DNA from: JADJVL01 sp046331545
GTDB taxonomy: Bacteria > Acidobacteriota > Holophagae > Holophagales > Holophagaceae
Assembly: GCA_046331545.1 (NCBI GenBank)
Contig: JAXLQR010000002.1
Coordinates: 496,001 to 560,000 of the forward strand
Length of the DNA stretch: 64,000 bases
Direction: 5' to 3'
Part shown: positions 1 to 6,857 of the stretch, piece after piece
Layout: each line of letters begins with the position of its first letter
How positions within the stretch are numbered: the first letter of the stretch is position 1
The notes under the pieces: generated by a model
What the model saw: the letters and a program-made list of their open reading frames with translations, nothing else
The model's database searches: none
What the model was told of the DNA's origin: nothing
Program-made: the position numbers and the translations under genes

Positions 1-69
1 CTCAAGGCTCTCAATAGCCAGGTCGCGCCGGCCATGGCGGGCGGTCCCGTCGGCCGGGAACTGGCCTGA
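1..69 (+). CDS. C-terminal end of a MazE-like antitoxin (partial)
   Basis: The open frame runs in from the left edge and ends in TGA at 67-69, giving a 22-residue tail that finishes GPVGRELA. The TGA overlaps the ATG of the following toxin gene by one base (TGATG), the usual translational coupling of antitoxin and toxin genes. The identity is inferred only from this position, because too little sequence is left to recognise a domain. Confidence 0.55.
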   Translation, partial: LKALNSQVAPAMAGGPVGRELA

Positions 70-425
70 TGCGCCGCCGCATTCCCCAGCGCGGGGATGT
101 CTACTGGGTGAACCCCAACCCGGTGGCGGGCCGCGAGATGAAGGACCGCCACCCCTTCGTCGTCATCACGCCCAAAGAGATCAACGCCTTCGGCGTCTGC
201 ATGATGGTCCCGGTCACCAGCGGCGGCGCCGCCGCCCGCAGCATGGGACTCACCGTCCCCATCCACGGCCACCAGATCCAGGGCGTGGCCGTCTGCCACC
301 AGGTCCGTTCCTTCGACCTAGCCGCCCGCGAAGCCGATGGCACGGCCAGCTATGTGGAGTCGCTGGACGCGGCGACTGCTTTCGAGATCGTGAATCGGGT
401 GATTAGCGTGATCGAGCCTGCCTGA
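69..425 (+). CDS. MazF/PemK-family endoribonuclease toxin
   Basis: A 118-residue protein of the usual PemK/MazF length. It opens with the family's first strand, RGDVYWVNPNPVAGREMKDR, followed by HPFVVIT and a VPVTSGG turn. QVRSFDLAAR corresponds to the later conserved strand around the active-site region. MazF toxins cleave mRNA at short sites and are neutralised by a co-expressed antitoxin. The start codon overlaps the stop of the upstream partial frame, supporting an antitoxin-toxin operon. The 3' end overlaps the convergent XRE gene by 23 bases. The ChpB/PemK sub-branch cannot be decided from sequence alone. Confidence 0.88.
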   Translation: MRRRIPQRGDVYWVNPNPVAGREMKDRHPFVVITPKEINAFGVCMMVPVTSGGAAARSMGLTVPIHGHQIQGVAVCHQVRSFDLAAREADGTASYVESLDAATAFEIVNRVISVIEPA

Positions 426-861
426 TCATTCGGGTGGCATTCGGGTTGTTTTCGTCATCGTAGAAAATAATCAGTGGAGGATCCCCGTCACGGAGAAGAA
501 AGAACCCCCGCTTAGCAGCACCACTTCTCGAGCCCACGAACACGAGTTCGCACGGCTGGAATTCCTTCATTTCACGCAAGGAGAGCAACATGTTCATTGA
601 CGCGTTCAGCGACACCTCTCCCTTTGGTCTGTTATTTCGTTTTGGCCCCGCTACCTGAACGCCTTGGACAAGGTCTGCAACAGACAATTCAAATGCCTGA
701 GCTAAGGCCTTTAGGGAATCAGGCTCAGGCCGTACTCGCGTACCGTTTTCGAAGGACTGGACTGCACGAACGCTGAGACCGGAAACTTGAGCAAGGTCCT
801 TCTGGCTCATCGCGTTCTTGAACCGTAATTCTCTGAGTCTGTCTCCGAAGGTTGTCACCAC
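403..861 (-). CDS. XRE-family HTH transcriptional regulator
   Basis: A 152-residue protein. Residues 5-65 form a Cro/C1-type helix-turn-helix (FGDRLRELRFKNAMSQKDLA, then VSGLSVRAVQSFENG). The remaining 85 residues resemble no domain I recognise and end in a strand-rich stretch (CELVFVGSRSG, PPLIIFYDDENN). The start is GTG, preceded by AAGGAG; the second GTG three bases later is equally possible. Base composition is clearly lower in GC than the genes further right, suggesting acquisition. It probably represses its own promoter or the divergent small gene. Its end overlaps mazF, so the two are convergent. Confidence 0.8.
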   Translation of the reverse strand: MVTTFGDRLRELRFKNAMSQKDLAQVSGLSVRAVQSFENGTRVRPEPDSLKALAQAFELSVADLVQGVQVAGPKRNNRPKGEVSLNASMNMLLSLREMKEFQPCELVFVGSRSGAAKRGFFLLRDGDPPLIIFYDDENNPNATRMIRQARSR

Positions 862-876
862 GATCTCCTTCTTGTG

Positions 877-904
877 ATTTTAATGTGTGTTTATCATGTG
901 TCAA
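877..904 (-). promoter_or_regulatory. Consensus sigma-70 promoter of the XRE gene
   Basis: On the minus strand the sequence reads TTGACA (899-904), a 16-base spacer, then TAAAAT (877-882). This is followed by the AAGGAG ribosome site and GTG start. It is one of the very few near-perfect sigma-70 promoters in the window. It lies in the gap facing the small divergent gene, where autoregulation would be expected. Confidence 0.75.
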
Positions 905-915
905 GAGGTTCGCAG

Positions 916-1116
916 ATGAATCGGCTGGGAGTTCCACCACAAATCACACGAAGGCCAAAACAGTGGGCTAATGTCGCCTTGAAACTTGACTACCGCGTAC
1001 ACACTAGGCTGGCCGAAGAGGCCGACAGATGCGGAATCTCTTTGCAGGCACTACTACGCGTATTGGTAGTTGAAGGATTGGACCGCCGCGCATCAGCCGT
1101 GCGGCAGGCTGAATAG
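916..1116 (+). CDS. Small DNA-binding-like protein (possible ribbon-helix-helix)
   Basis: A 66-residue protein from the ATG at 916; an in-frame GTG at 874 would add 14 residues. AAGAGG sits eight bases before 916 and supports that start. The middle (ANVALKLDYRVHTRLAEEAD, then GISLQALLRVLVVEGL) has the strand-helix-helix pattern of ribbon-helix-helix proteins such as CopG or Arc: a short basic strand, a helix, a GIS turn and a second helix. It is divergent from the XRE regulator and shares its low GC. It could be an antitoxin or a small regulator; no partner toxin follows. Confidence 0.55.
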   Translation: MNRLGVPPQITRRPKQWANVALKLDYRVHTRLAEEADRCGISLQALLRVLVVEGLDRRASAVRQAE

Positions 1117-1248
1117 ATCTCTTGAAACCCCATTCGCTCAGGTATTGCATCGGCTTCATCGGCGACACAGGCCCTGAAGACCACGACTAGGCACGCCGGC
1201 TAAGGGTGCATTCGAAAGTGCTGGAAGCCAGCCCGCGAGGCCGATTCC

Positions 1249-2100
1249 CTACCTATCCAGCCGCAGGCTCAGATCCGCCGCCATCGCCGAGTGCGTCAGC
1301 GCGCCGACGCTGATGAAGTCCACGCCGGTCTCCGCCACGGGCCTCGCTCGCTCGAGGGTCATGTTTCCGCTGGCCTCGAGGAAGACCTTCCGGCCGGAGG
1401 CGTTGCGCATCGCGACGGCCTTGCGGGTGGTCTCGAGGTCCATGTTGTCCAGCAGGACGCCGTCCACGGCGTCGAGGGCGAGGCATTGCTCGAGCTGGTC
1501 GAGGCGCTCCACTTCCACCTCGATGCGCACGAGGTTCGGGGCGGCGGCGCGGGCGGCCTCGACGGCGGGCCGGATGCCGCCGGCGGCGGCGAGGTGGTTC
1601 TCCTTGAGCAGGACGCCATCGCCCAGGGTGAGCCGATGGTTCACCCCGCCGCCGCAGCGCACGGCGTACTTCTCCAGGAGCTTGAGGCCCGGGGTGGTCT
1701 TGCGGGTGTCCAGCACGCGACATCCGGTGCCTTCGATCGTGTCCACGAAGGCGCGGGTGAGGGTCGCCGTGCCGCTCAGGCGCTGAAGGAGGTTCAGCAT
1801 CACGCGCTCGGCCAGGAGGATGCCGTGGCTGGGACCTTCCAGGTCCAGCACCACGGTGCCCTTCGGCACCCGCTGGCCGTCGTCGGCCCGGGGCACGGCC
1901 CGGATGGACGCGTCGGCCTGGGCGAGCACCTCCAGGGCCACCGGCAGCCCCGCCAGCACCAGGTCGGACTTGGCGATGATGCGCCCCTTCATGGGCCGCA
2001 CGGGCACCGCCGCGGTGGTCCAGTCCTGGGTGCCCCAGTCCTCCCGCAGCCAGGCCTGGAGGGCCTCGCGGTAGCTCAGGGGGTGGGGCGGGTGGTGCAT
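1249..2100 (-). CDS. nadC: Nicotinate-nucleotide pyrophosphorylase (carboxylating)
   Basis: A 283-residue protein of normal NadC length. It condenses quinolinate with PRPP to nicotinate mononucleotide and CO2 in de novo NAD synthesis, in the cytosol. Recognisable blocks are LDTRKTTPGLKLLEKYAV, GGGVNHRLTLGDGVLLKENH and the C-terminal FLEASGNM strand; the Arg/Lys pair that binds quinolinate is present. ATG at 2100 gives the standard MHHPPHPLSYREAL N-terminus; the frame stays open upstream but reads as low-complexity shadow. It is divergent from the dienelactone hydrolase with a 27-base gap. No nadA or nadB is nearby. Confidence 0.95.
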   Translation of the reverse strand: MHHPPHPLSYREALQAWLREDWGTQDWTTAAVPVRPMKGRIIAKSDLVLAGLPVALEVLAQADASIRAVPRADDGQRVPKGTVVLDLEGPSHGILLAERVMLNLLQRLSGTATLTRAFVDTIEGTGCRVLDTRKTTPGLKLLEKYAVRCGGGVNHRLTLGDGVLLKENHLAAAGGIRPAVEAARAAAPNLVRIEVEVERLDQLEQCLALDAVDGVLLDNMDLETTRKAVAMRNASGRKVFLEASGNMTLERARPVAETGVDFISVGALTHSAMAADLSLRLDR

Positions 2101-2115
2101 CGGGGCAGTGTGGCA

Positions 2116-2121
2116 TAGGAT
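2116..2121 (+). promoter_or_regulatory. -10-like box for a leaderless start
   Basis: TAGGAT is followed by six bases (CGTTCG) and then the ATG at 2128. No Shine-Dalgarno sequence precedes the gene. A transcript starting about seven bases after the box would begin at the start codon. No convincing -35 is visible. Confidence 0.45.
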
Positions 2122-2127
2122 CGTTCG

Positions 2128-2856
2128 ATGCACCCCACCCAGACGCAGTGGCTCGCCCTCGAGGCCGCGGACGGCACGCGCTTCGAGGCCTTCCTGGCCC
2201 GGCCCACGGGCGTGGCCCCCGCCCCGCCCCTCCTCCTGTTCCAGGAGATCTTCGGCGTCAACGACCACATCCAGGGCCTCTGCGCCCGCTTCGCCGCCGA
2301 GGGCTTCACGGTGCTGGCCCCGGACCTCTTCCACCGCACGGCGCCCCGCTTCACCACCTCCTACGACGACTACAAGCCCGGGCGGGAGGAAGCCGCCAAG
2401 ATGACCCTGGAAGGCCTGGAGGCCGACTGCCTCGCCCTCAAGGCCTGGGCCGACGCGGATCCCGCCACGGCGGACCAGCCCATGGCCGCGGTGGGCTACT
2501 GCATGGGCGGGCGCATCGCCTTCCTGGCCCACACGATGCTGCCCCTGGCCTGCGCGGTCACCTACTACGGCGGCCAGATCCCCACCCACCTCGACCGCGT
2601 CCCGAAGCTCAGCGGACCGCACCTCTTCCTCTGGGGGGGCGCGGACGAGGCGATCCCCGCCGACCAGCGCCGGGCCGTGGAGGAGGCCCTGGCGGCGGAA
2701 AAGAAGTCCTACCTGGCCGCGGAGTTCGTGGGCGCCGGCCATGGCTTCAATTGCGACCAGCGGGCCTCCTACCACGCCGAGGCCGCGGACCTCGCCTGGG
2801 CCATGACGCTCCGCTTCACGAAGAAGCACCTGGGCATCCTCGAGGATGACTACTGA
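2128..2856 (+). CDS. Dienelactone hydrolase family protein
   Basis: A 242-residue alpha/beta hydrolase. The family opens dienelactone to maleylacetate in chloroaromatic breakdown, but many members act on other esters. The Cys-Asp-His triad is visible: the nucleophile elbow VGYCMGGRIA (Cys near residue 129), WGGADEAIP with the acid, and GAGHGFNCD with the histidine. The N-terminal LLLFQEIFGVNDHIQGLCAR block is the family's characteristic region with the conserved Glu. No other aromatic-degradation genes are nearby, so the substrate is open. Confidence 0.9.
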   Translation: MHPTQTQWLALEAADGTRFEAFLARPTGVAPAPPLLLFQEIFGVNDHIQGLCARFAAEGFTVLAPDLFHRTAPRFTTSYDDYKPGREEAAKMTLEGLEADCLALKAWADADPATADQPMAAVGYCMGGRIAFLAHTMLPLACAVTYYGGQIPTHLDRVPKLSGPHLFLWGGADEAIPADQRRAVEEALAAEKKSYLAAEFVGAGHGFNCDQRASYHAEAADLAWAMTLRFTKKHLGILEDDY

Positions 2857-2916
2857 GGGTCAGGGAAGAATTCCGACCCCTCCTTCGGGAATAATGGGGC
2901 CATCCCCGGAGCTCCC

Positions 2917-3693
2917 ATGTCCGTCCTGTCCGTCGAGAAGGCCCACCGCGTCGCCTGGGTCACGATCCAGCGCCCTGAAAAACTGAACGCCCTCAACCAG
3001 GACGTCCTGAAGGAGCTGGACTGCGCCTTCGCGGGACTGGACCACGACGCGGACGTGGGCGTGGTGGTGCTCACCGGCAGCGGCGAGAAGGCCTTCGTGG
3101 CGGGCGCCGACATCGGCGAGCTGAGGGAGCTGGACGCCGCGTCGGCCCGGGTGCTGGCGCTGCGGGGCCAGGGGGTCTTCCAGCGCATCGAGGACCTCTC
3201 CAAGCCCGTCATCGCGGCGGTGAACGGCTTCGCCCTGGGGGGCGGCTGCGAGCTGGCCCTGGCCTGCCACGTGCGCGTGGCCTCGGAGCACGCAAAGTTC
3301 GGCCTGCCCGAGGTGTCCCTCGGCATCATTCCCGGCTACGGCGGCACCCAGCGCCTGCCGCGGATCGTGGGCAAGGGCGTGGCCCTGGACATGATCCTCA
3401 GCGGCGAGATGGTGGGCGCCGCGGACGCCCTGCGCATGGGCCTCGTGAGCCGCGTCTTCCCCGCCGCGGACCTGAGGGCCGGCGTCGAGAAACTGGCAGG
3501 CGTGATCCTCTCCCGCGGCCCGCTGGCCCTGCGCAGCGCGCTGACGGCGGTGCACCAGGGGCTGGAGATGCCCCAGGACCGCGGCCTGCAGTTCGAGGCG
3601 GCGCTCTTCGGGCTGCTGGCCGCCACCCAGGACATGAAGGAGGGCATGGGCGCCTTCCTCGAGAAGCGCCCCGCGGCCTTCAAGGGCCTCTGA
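2917..3693 (+). CDS. Enoyl-CoA hydratase/isomerase family protein
   Basis: A 258-residue crotonase-fold protein, full length. It probably hydrates 2-enoyl-CoA to 3-hydroxyacyl-CoA in fatty-acid or butyrate metabolism. FVAGADIGEL and GGGCELALACHVRVAS form the oxyanion hole. Both glutamates used by true hydratases are present, in GGCELAL and LPEVSLGIIPGYGGTQRLPR, which supports hydratase over isomerase. CCGGAG precedes the ATG by five bases. The window also carries an acyl-CoA dehydrogenase (13.1 kb) and a 3-hydroxybutyryl-CoA dehydrogenase (29.1 kb), so beta-oxidation steps are scattered rather than in an operon. Confidence 0.92.
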   Translation: MSVLSVEKAHRVAWVTIQRPEKLNALNQDVLKELDCAFAGLDHDADVGVVVLTGSGEKAFVAGADIGELRELDAASARVLALRGQGVFQRIEDLSKPVIAAVNGFALGGGCELALACHVRVASEHAKFGLPEVSLGIIPGYGGTQRLPRIVGKGVALDMILSGEMVGAADALRMGLVSRVFPAADLRAGVEKLAGVILSRGPLALRSALTAVHQGLEMPQDRGLQFEAALFGLLAATQDMKEGMGAFLEKRPAAFKGL

Positions 3694-3706
3694 GACCGGA
3701 CCGCCG

Positions 3707-4285
3707 ATGCCGAAGAGCACCCTCCTCGACCAGCGGTCCCTCCTCATCAAGGAGCGGTCGGGCCTGCTCGCCCAGACGGACACCTGCGACCTGCTGGACC
3801 CCTCCAACCTGCGGCCGGTGGGCCTCGTCGCCCACGAGTCGGCGCCGCTCTCCAACCGGCTGCGCCCGGTGGTGGGGGCGGGGATGGTGACCACCGTCCT
3901 GAACGTCTATGATCCTGGCGTCTCGCTGCCGCTCGTGAGCGTGAGGAGGAAGTCCGCCTTGAAGGGCGGCGGGCTGGAGATCCAGGGCGCGGGCGGCCAA
4001 GTCCTCGCCACCGCCCGCGTGGAGACCTGGTCCCTGGGGGCCGGCTTCGACTTCATCGACGGCTTCGGGCACCGGCTGGGCTCCATGAAGGGGGACTGGA
4101 AGCACGGCACCTTCACCTTCAACCTCCTGGGCGGCAAGGTGCTCGGCGTGATCACCCGCCCCGACGGCGGCCGCGGCGCCGCGGTCACGGTGTCCCTGCA
4201 CCCCGACTGCGACCATCCCCGGGGCATGGCCCTGCTGCTGGGGGCCGCCCTGGGGCTGGACCTGGCGGCGCGGGGAAGGAAGTAG
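3707..4285 (+). CDS. LURP-one/phospholipid scramblase-like protein
   Basis: A 192-residue protein starting 13 bases after the enoyl-CoA hydratase, probably co-transcribed. It is a beta-rich, Tubby-like fold: repeated short strands with FDFIDGFGHRLGSMKGDW and the C-terminal GMALLLGAALGLDLAARG helix typical of LURP-one-related and scramblase proteins. There is no signal peptide; the C-terminal helix is hydrophobic enough to be buried in the barrel. The bacterial function is not known. Similarity was judged by pattern, not alignment. Confidence 0.6.
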   Translation: MPKSTLLDQRSLLIKERSGLLAQTDTCDLLDPSNLRPVGLVAHESAPLSNRLRPVVGAGMVTTVLNVYDPGVSLPLVSVRRKSALKGGGLEIQGAGGQVLATARVETWSLGAGFDFIDGFGHRLGSMKGDWKHGTFTFNLLGGKVLGVITRPDGGRGAAVTVSLHPDCDHPRGMALLLGAALGLDLAARGRK

Positions 4286-4315
4286 GCCAGGGCACGGGCC
4301 CGGGCGAGGCGGCCC

Positions 4316-5080
4316 TCACCGCATCACGAACTGCAGCGTGAGATTGAACGCCGCGGGAACGGTCTCGCCGGCGACGCGGGCGGGGGTGAAGCGCCAGCCA
4401 CGGGCGGCGCGGATGGCCTCCTCCCGGAAGATCTCAGGGCCCGAGACCACGTGGACCTCGCTCACCGCGCCGGTGGCGTCGATGGTCATGCGCAGCACCA
4501 CGTCCCCCTGCTTGCGCGTGAGCCGCGCGAGGGTGGGATAGACCGGCGTCACGCTGTGGAGGACTTGGACCTGGGACACGGTGATCTCGAGGGGATCCCC
4601 CGTCCCGTGGCCATGGGCGGCCGGGCCGGGCCTCCCGTTGGGATCGGCGCCCACGACGCCGGGGCCCCCGCCGCCAGGATGCAGCAGGGACGCGCTCCGG
4701 TCCGGCGGCAGCTTCGCGACGACCTGGTCCGGGGCGGTGTCGGGGAGCGGCGCCGCGATCACCGGGTCCGCGACCGCGGGAAGGACCGGGCCGGGAGCCG
4801 GCGGCGTGGGGAGCACCGGCTTCACCTGCGCGGGTTCGAGCCGGGCCTGCACCGGGTCGAGGATCACCGTCTGGCTCGTGCGGATGCGCGCGAGGATCGT
4901 CTCCTTGTGCTGGAGCGTGAGGAACACGCCTGCCGCGAGGGATTCGTAGCAGAGGAGGCTGATGAGCAGGCTCAGCCGCCGGTCGGCGCGGGGGGCCTGG
5001 ATCGCGTGGATCTGGAGGCCGGGATGGAAGGCGAGGTCGGCAGGCCGAGGGCCGCCCTGGGCGTGGGCGAGGGTCGTCAT
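4316..5080 (-). CDS. TonB-like energy transducer protein
   Basis: A 254-residue protein beginning MTTLAHAQ with AGGAG seven bases upstream. Layout: about 40 cytoplasmic residues, one membrane helix (LSLLISLLCYESLAAGVFLT), a proline-rich linker near residues 85-150 (PAPGPVLPAVADPVIAAPLP), and a TonB C-terminal domain from about residue 175 (VTPVYPTLARLTRKQGDVVL, then GWRFTPARV). TonB proteins pass energy from ExbB/ExbD to outer-membrane transporters; no exbB, exbD or TonB-dependent receptor adjoins it. The frame is open upstream to 5254 but without a ribosome site. Confidence 0.85.
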   Translation of the reverse strand: MTTLAHAQGGPRPADLAFHPGLQIHAIQAPRADRRLSLLISLLCYESLAAGVFLTLQHKETILARIRTSQTVILDPVQARLEPAQVKPVLPTPPAPGPVLPAVADPVIAAPLPDTAPDQVVAKLPPDRSASLLHPGGGGPGVVGADPNGRPGPAAHGHGTGDPLEITVSQVQVLHSVTPVYPTLARLTRKQGDVVLRMTIDATGAVSEVHVVSGPEIFREEAIRAARGWRFTPARVAGETVPAAFNLTLQFVMR

Positions 5081-5394
5081 GGTGGGCTCCTGGGGGTTGG
5101 GACGCGTCGGGGGCGGACACCGGGACCCTGGCCAGGGATCCCGGAGGGGAAGGCCCGGGGGTGCAGCGTCCGGGTCCACCTCACGGCTTGGACAGGCGGG
5201 AGCGCCTCCCGGTTCCGTCCTTCGTGTGCCTGTCCCAAAGATCGCGTTGGCCAAGGATTGGCATCGCGAGGGGGCCCGTCAACGGGGCAGGCCCAGAAGT
5301 TACGCGGCTCCGACACTTCATCCGGCGCGGTGACGCGGGCGTGATGATCCGGCCGCGCCGGCGCGCGATCGTCACGGGCCCCGGTGACGCGGGC
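5081..5394. other. Gap between tonB-like gene and recO
   Basis: About 310 bases with no credible coding frame. A 12-base direct repeat GGTGACGCGGGC occurs twice near 5327 and 5382. The promoter of the tonB-like gene must lie here; TTGACG on the minus strand near 5277 is a weak -35 candidate without a matching -10. I see no RNA structure or terminator of note. Confidence 0.4.
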
Positions 5395-6126
5395 TCAGGG
5401 CGTCATGCGGTGCAGCACCCGGTAGCTGCCGAGGTCCCCGAGTTCCCGCAGCAGGCGTGCGCGCAGCAGGTCCGCCACCGCGCGGGCGGCGGGTGTGTCC
5501 AGGGGCGGCGCCGCCTCCGCGGCGGCCGAGCGGAGCGCCGCGAGCCTCGCCTTGACCCCGGCCGGCAGGGCCTCCCGGGGCTCCAGCCCCGCGCAGCGCG
5601 CGCAGAGCCAGCCCCGCTCGTCGGAGAGGGCCACGAAGTCGGCTTCCGCGTCCCCGCAGCGTCCGCAGGCCTTTCCCGACGGAAGGAGCCCCAGGCAGTG
5701 CAGCAGCCAGTGCTCCGCCCAGGCCAGGATGTCGAAGGCCCGGTCCGGCGCGGCCTTGAGGGCCCGCCCGCAGGCGCTCAGAAGCCGGTAGAGCCGCGCG
5801 TCCTCCACCCCCTCCTTCGCCACGCGGTCGAAGCCGTCCGCCAGGCAGGCCATGGCGAGGCTGGCCTCCAGATGGCCCAGGGCCAGCGGGCTCTGCACCA
5901 GCTCGCAGCGGGTGATGCGGCGGATCTCCGACTGCTCCTTGCCGAAGAAGGCCACCTTCACCAGGCTGAGGGGCTCGAAGGCGCTCACCCATTTCGCGGA
6001 AGGCCTCCGGGCGCCCTTGGCGAGGCCCGTGACGCGCTCTCCGTGCTCCGTGAGGAAGGAGACCACCAGCCCGCCCTCCTGGAAGGGCGTGGGCCGGAGC
6101 ACGATGGCCTCGAGGCTGGTGAGCAT
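5395..6126 (-). CDS. recO: DNA repair protein RecO
   Basis: A 243-residue protein of usual RecO length. It helps load RecA on SSB-coated single-stranded DNA in the RecFOR pathway. The N-terminal OB fold (LTSLEAIVLRPTPFQEGGLV, then EHGERVTGLAKGARR) is followed by a helical domain. A zinc site is visible as CGRCGD and CARCAG near residues 152-180, matching zinc-containing RecO proteins. It stands alone, with the tonB-like gene downstream and a divergent Spy-like gene upstream. Confidence 0.93.
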   Translation of the reverse strand: MLTSLEAIVLRPTPFQEGGLVVSFLTEHGERVTGLAKGARRPSAKWVSAFEPLSLVKVAFFGKEQSEIRRITRCELVQSPLALGHLEASLAMACLADGFDRVAKEGVEDARLYRLLSACGRALKAAPDRAFDILAWAEHWLLHCLGLLPSGKACGRCGDAEADFVALSDERGWLCARCAGLEPREALPAGVKARLAALRSAAAEAAPPLDTPAARAVADLLRARLLRELGDLGSYRVLHRMTP

Positions 6127-6239
6127 GTCCCCCGCGTGATGGAAGTCTCAAGCGCTGCGAGTCCAGCTTAAACCGCGCCGCCCCGGGCCCGCTCTCATGG
6201 GGTGACCGGAACAGCACCCCCGGGACCACGGAGAACGTC

Positions 6240-6815
6240 ATGAAACGCGCCCTTCTCACCGCCGCCCTCCTTCTCGCGCTCCCGGCGGCCGCCGTCGCCG
6301 ACGAGGGCGCCCAGCAGCCTCCGCGGCCCCGGGACCTCGCCCCCGAGGCGCGCCTCCAGCAGCGCATGGACCGCATGGCGGAGTTCCTCAAGCTCACCGA
6401 CGCGCAGAAGGCCTCCATCAAGGCCCTCCACGAGCGGCAGCAGGCCGGCGCCAAGGCCCGCCACGAGACCGTCCAGGCCGCCGCCAAGGCCTTCCGCGAG
6501 GCGGTCCAGGATCCCAAGATCAGCACCGACCAGCTCCGCCGCCTGCACCAGGCCGTCGCGGACGCCCGCTTCGAGGCCCTGGCCTCCCGCCGCGCCATGA
6601 TGCTCGACGTGCGCAACCTCCTCACCCCCGAGCAGCGGGAGAAGGCGGCCGTCCTGCGCGGCATGGGAATGGAGCGCCGCCGCGAGCACCGCATGATGAT
6701 GCGCGGCGAGCGCGGCCCGGGCGCCGGTCCGGGAATGGGACCGGGTCGGGGCCCGGGGCGCAGGGGCCAGGGCTTCGGGGGCGGACAGGGCCCCGGCGGT
6801 GGCTTCGACGAGTAG
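6240..6815 (+). CDS. Spy/CpxP-type periplasmic protein (LTXXQ motifs)
   Basis: A 191-residue exported protein. Residues 1-20 are a signal peptide (KRALLTAALLLALPAAAVA, cleavage before DEGAQ). The mature part is helical and carries two LTXXQ-type motifs, LKLTDAQKASIKAL near residue 50 and LLTPEQREKAAVL near residue 125, as in Spy and CpxP. Those proteins are periplasmic chaperones or metal/stress sensors. The last 40 residues are a Gly/Arg/Pro low-complexity tail (GPGMGPGRGPGRRGQGFGGG), likely disordered. Only its 7-base-pair hairpin at 6824-6840 separates it from the next gene. Confidence 0.82.
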   Translation: MKRALLTAALLLALPAAAVADEGAQQPPRPRDLAPEARLQQRMDRMAEFLKLTDAQKASIKALHERQQAGAKARHETVQAAAKAFREAVQDPKISTDQLRRLHQAVADARFEALASRRAMMLDVRNLLTPEQREKAAVLRGMGMERRREHRMMMRGERGPGAGPGMGPGRGPGRRGQGFGGGQGPGGGFDE

Positions 6816-6823
6816 CGACCGGT

Positions 6824-6840
6824 CCCGGGGAGGCCCCGGG
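6824..6840 (+). terminator. Short GC hairpin after the Spy-like gene
   Basis: CCCGGGG, a three-base loop, then CCCCGGG follow the stop codon closely. There is no T-run, so termination would be weak or factor-assisted. Confidence 0.35.
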
Positions 6841-6857
6841 GCCCGATAGAGTGGGGG

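Noticed and set aside
1117..1248. Promoter or RNA between the low-GC island and nadC
   Set aside because: No hairpin, consensus hexamer pair or small frame with a ribosome site was found.
2101..2829. Extension of nadC to a 526-residue protein
   Set aside because: The upstream frame is the reverse shadow of the dienelactone hydrolase gene, with low-complexity Gly/Glu/His composition; NadC needs only 283 residues.
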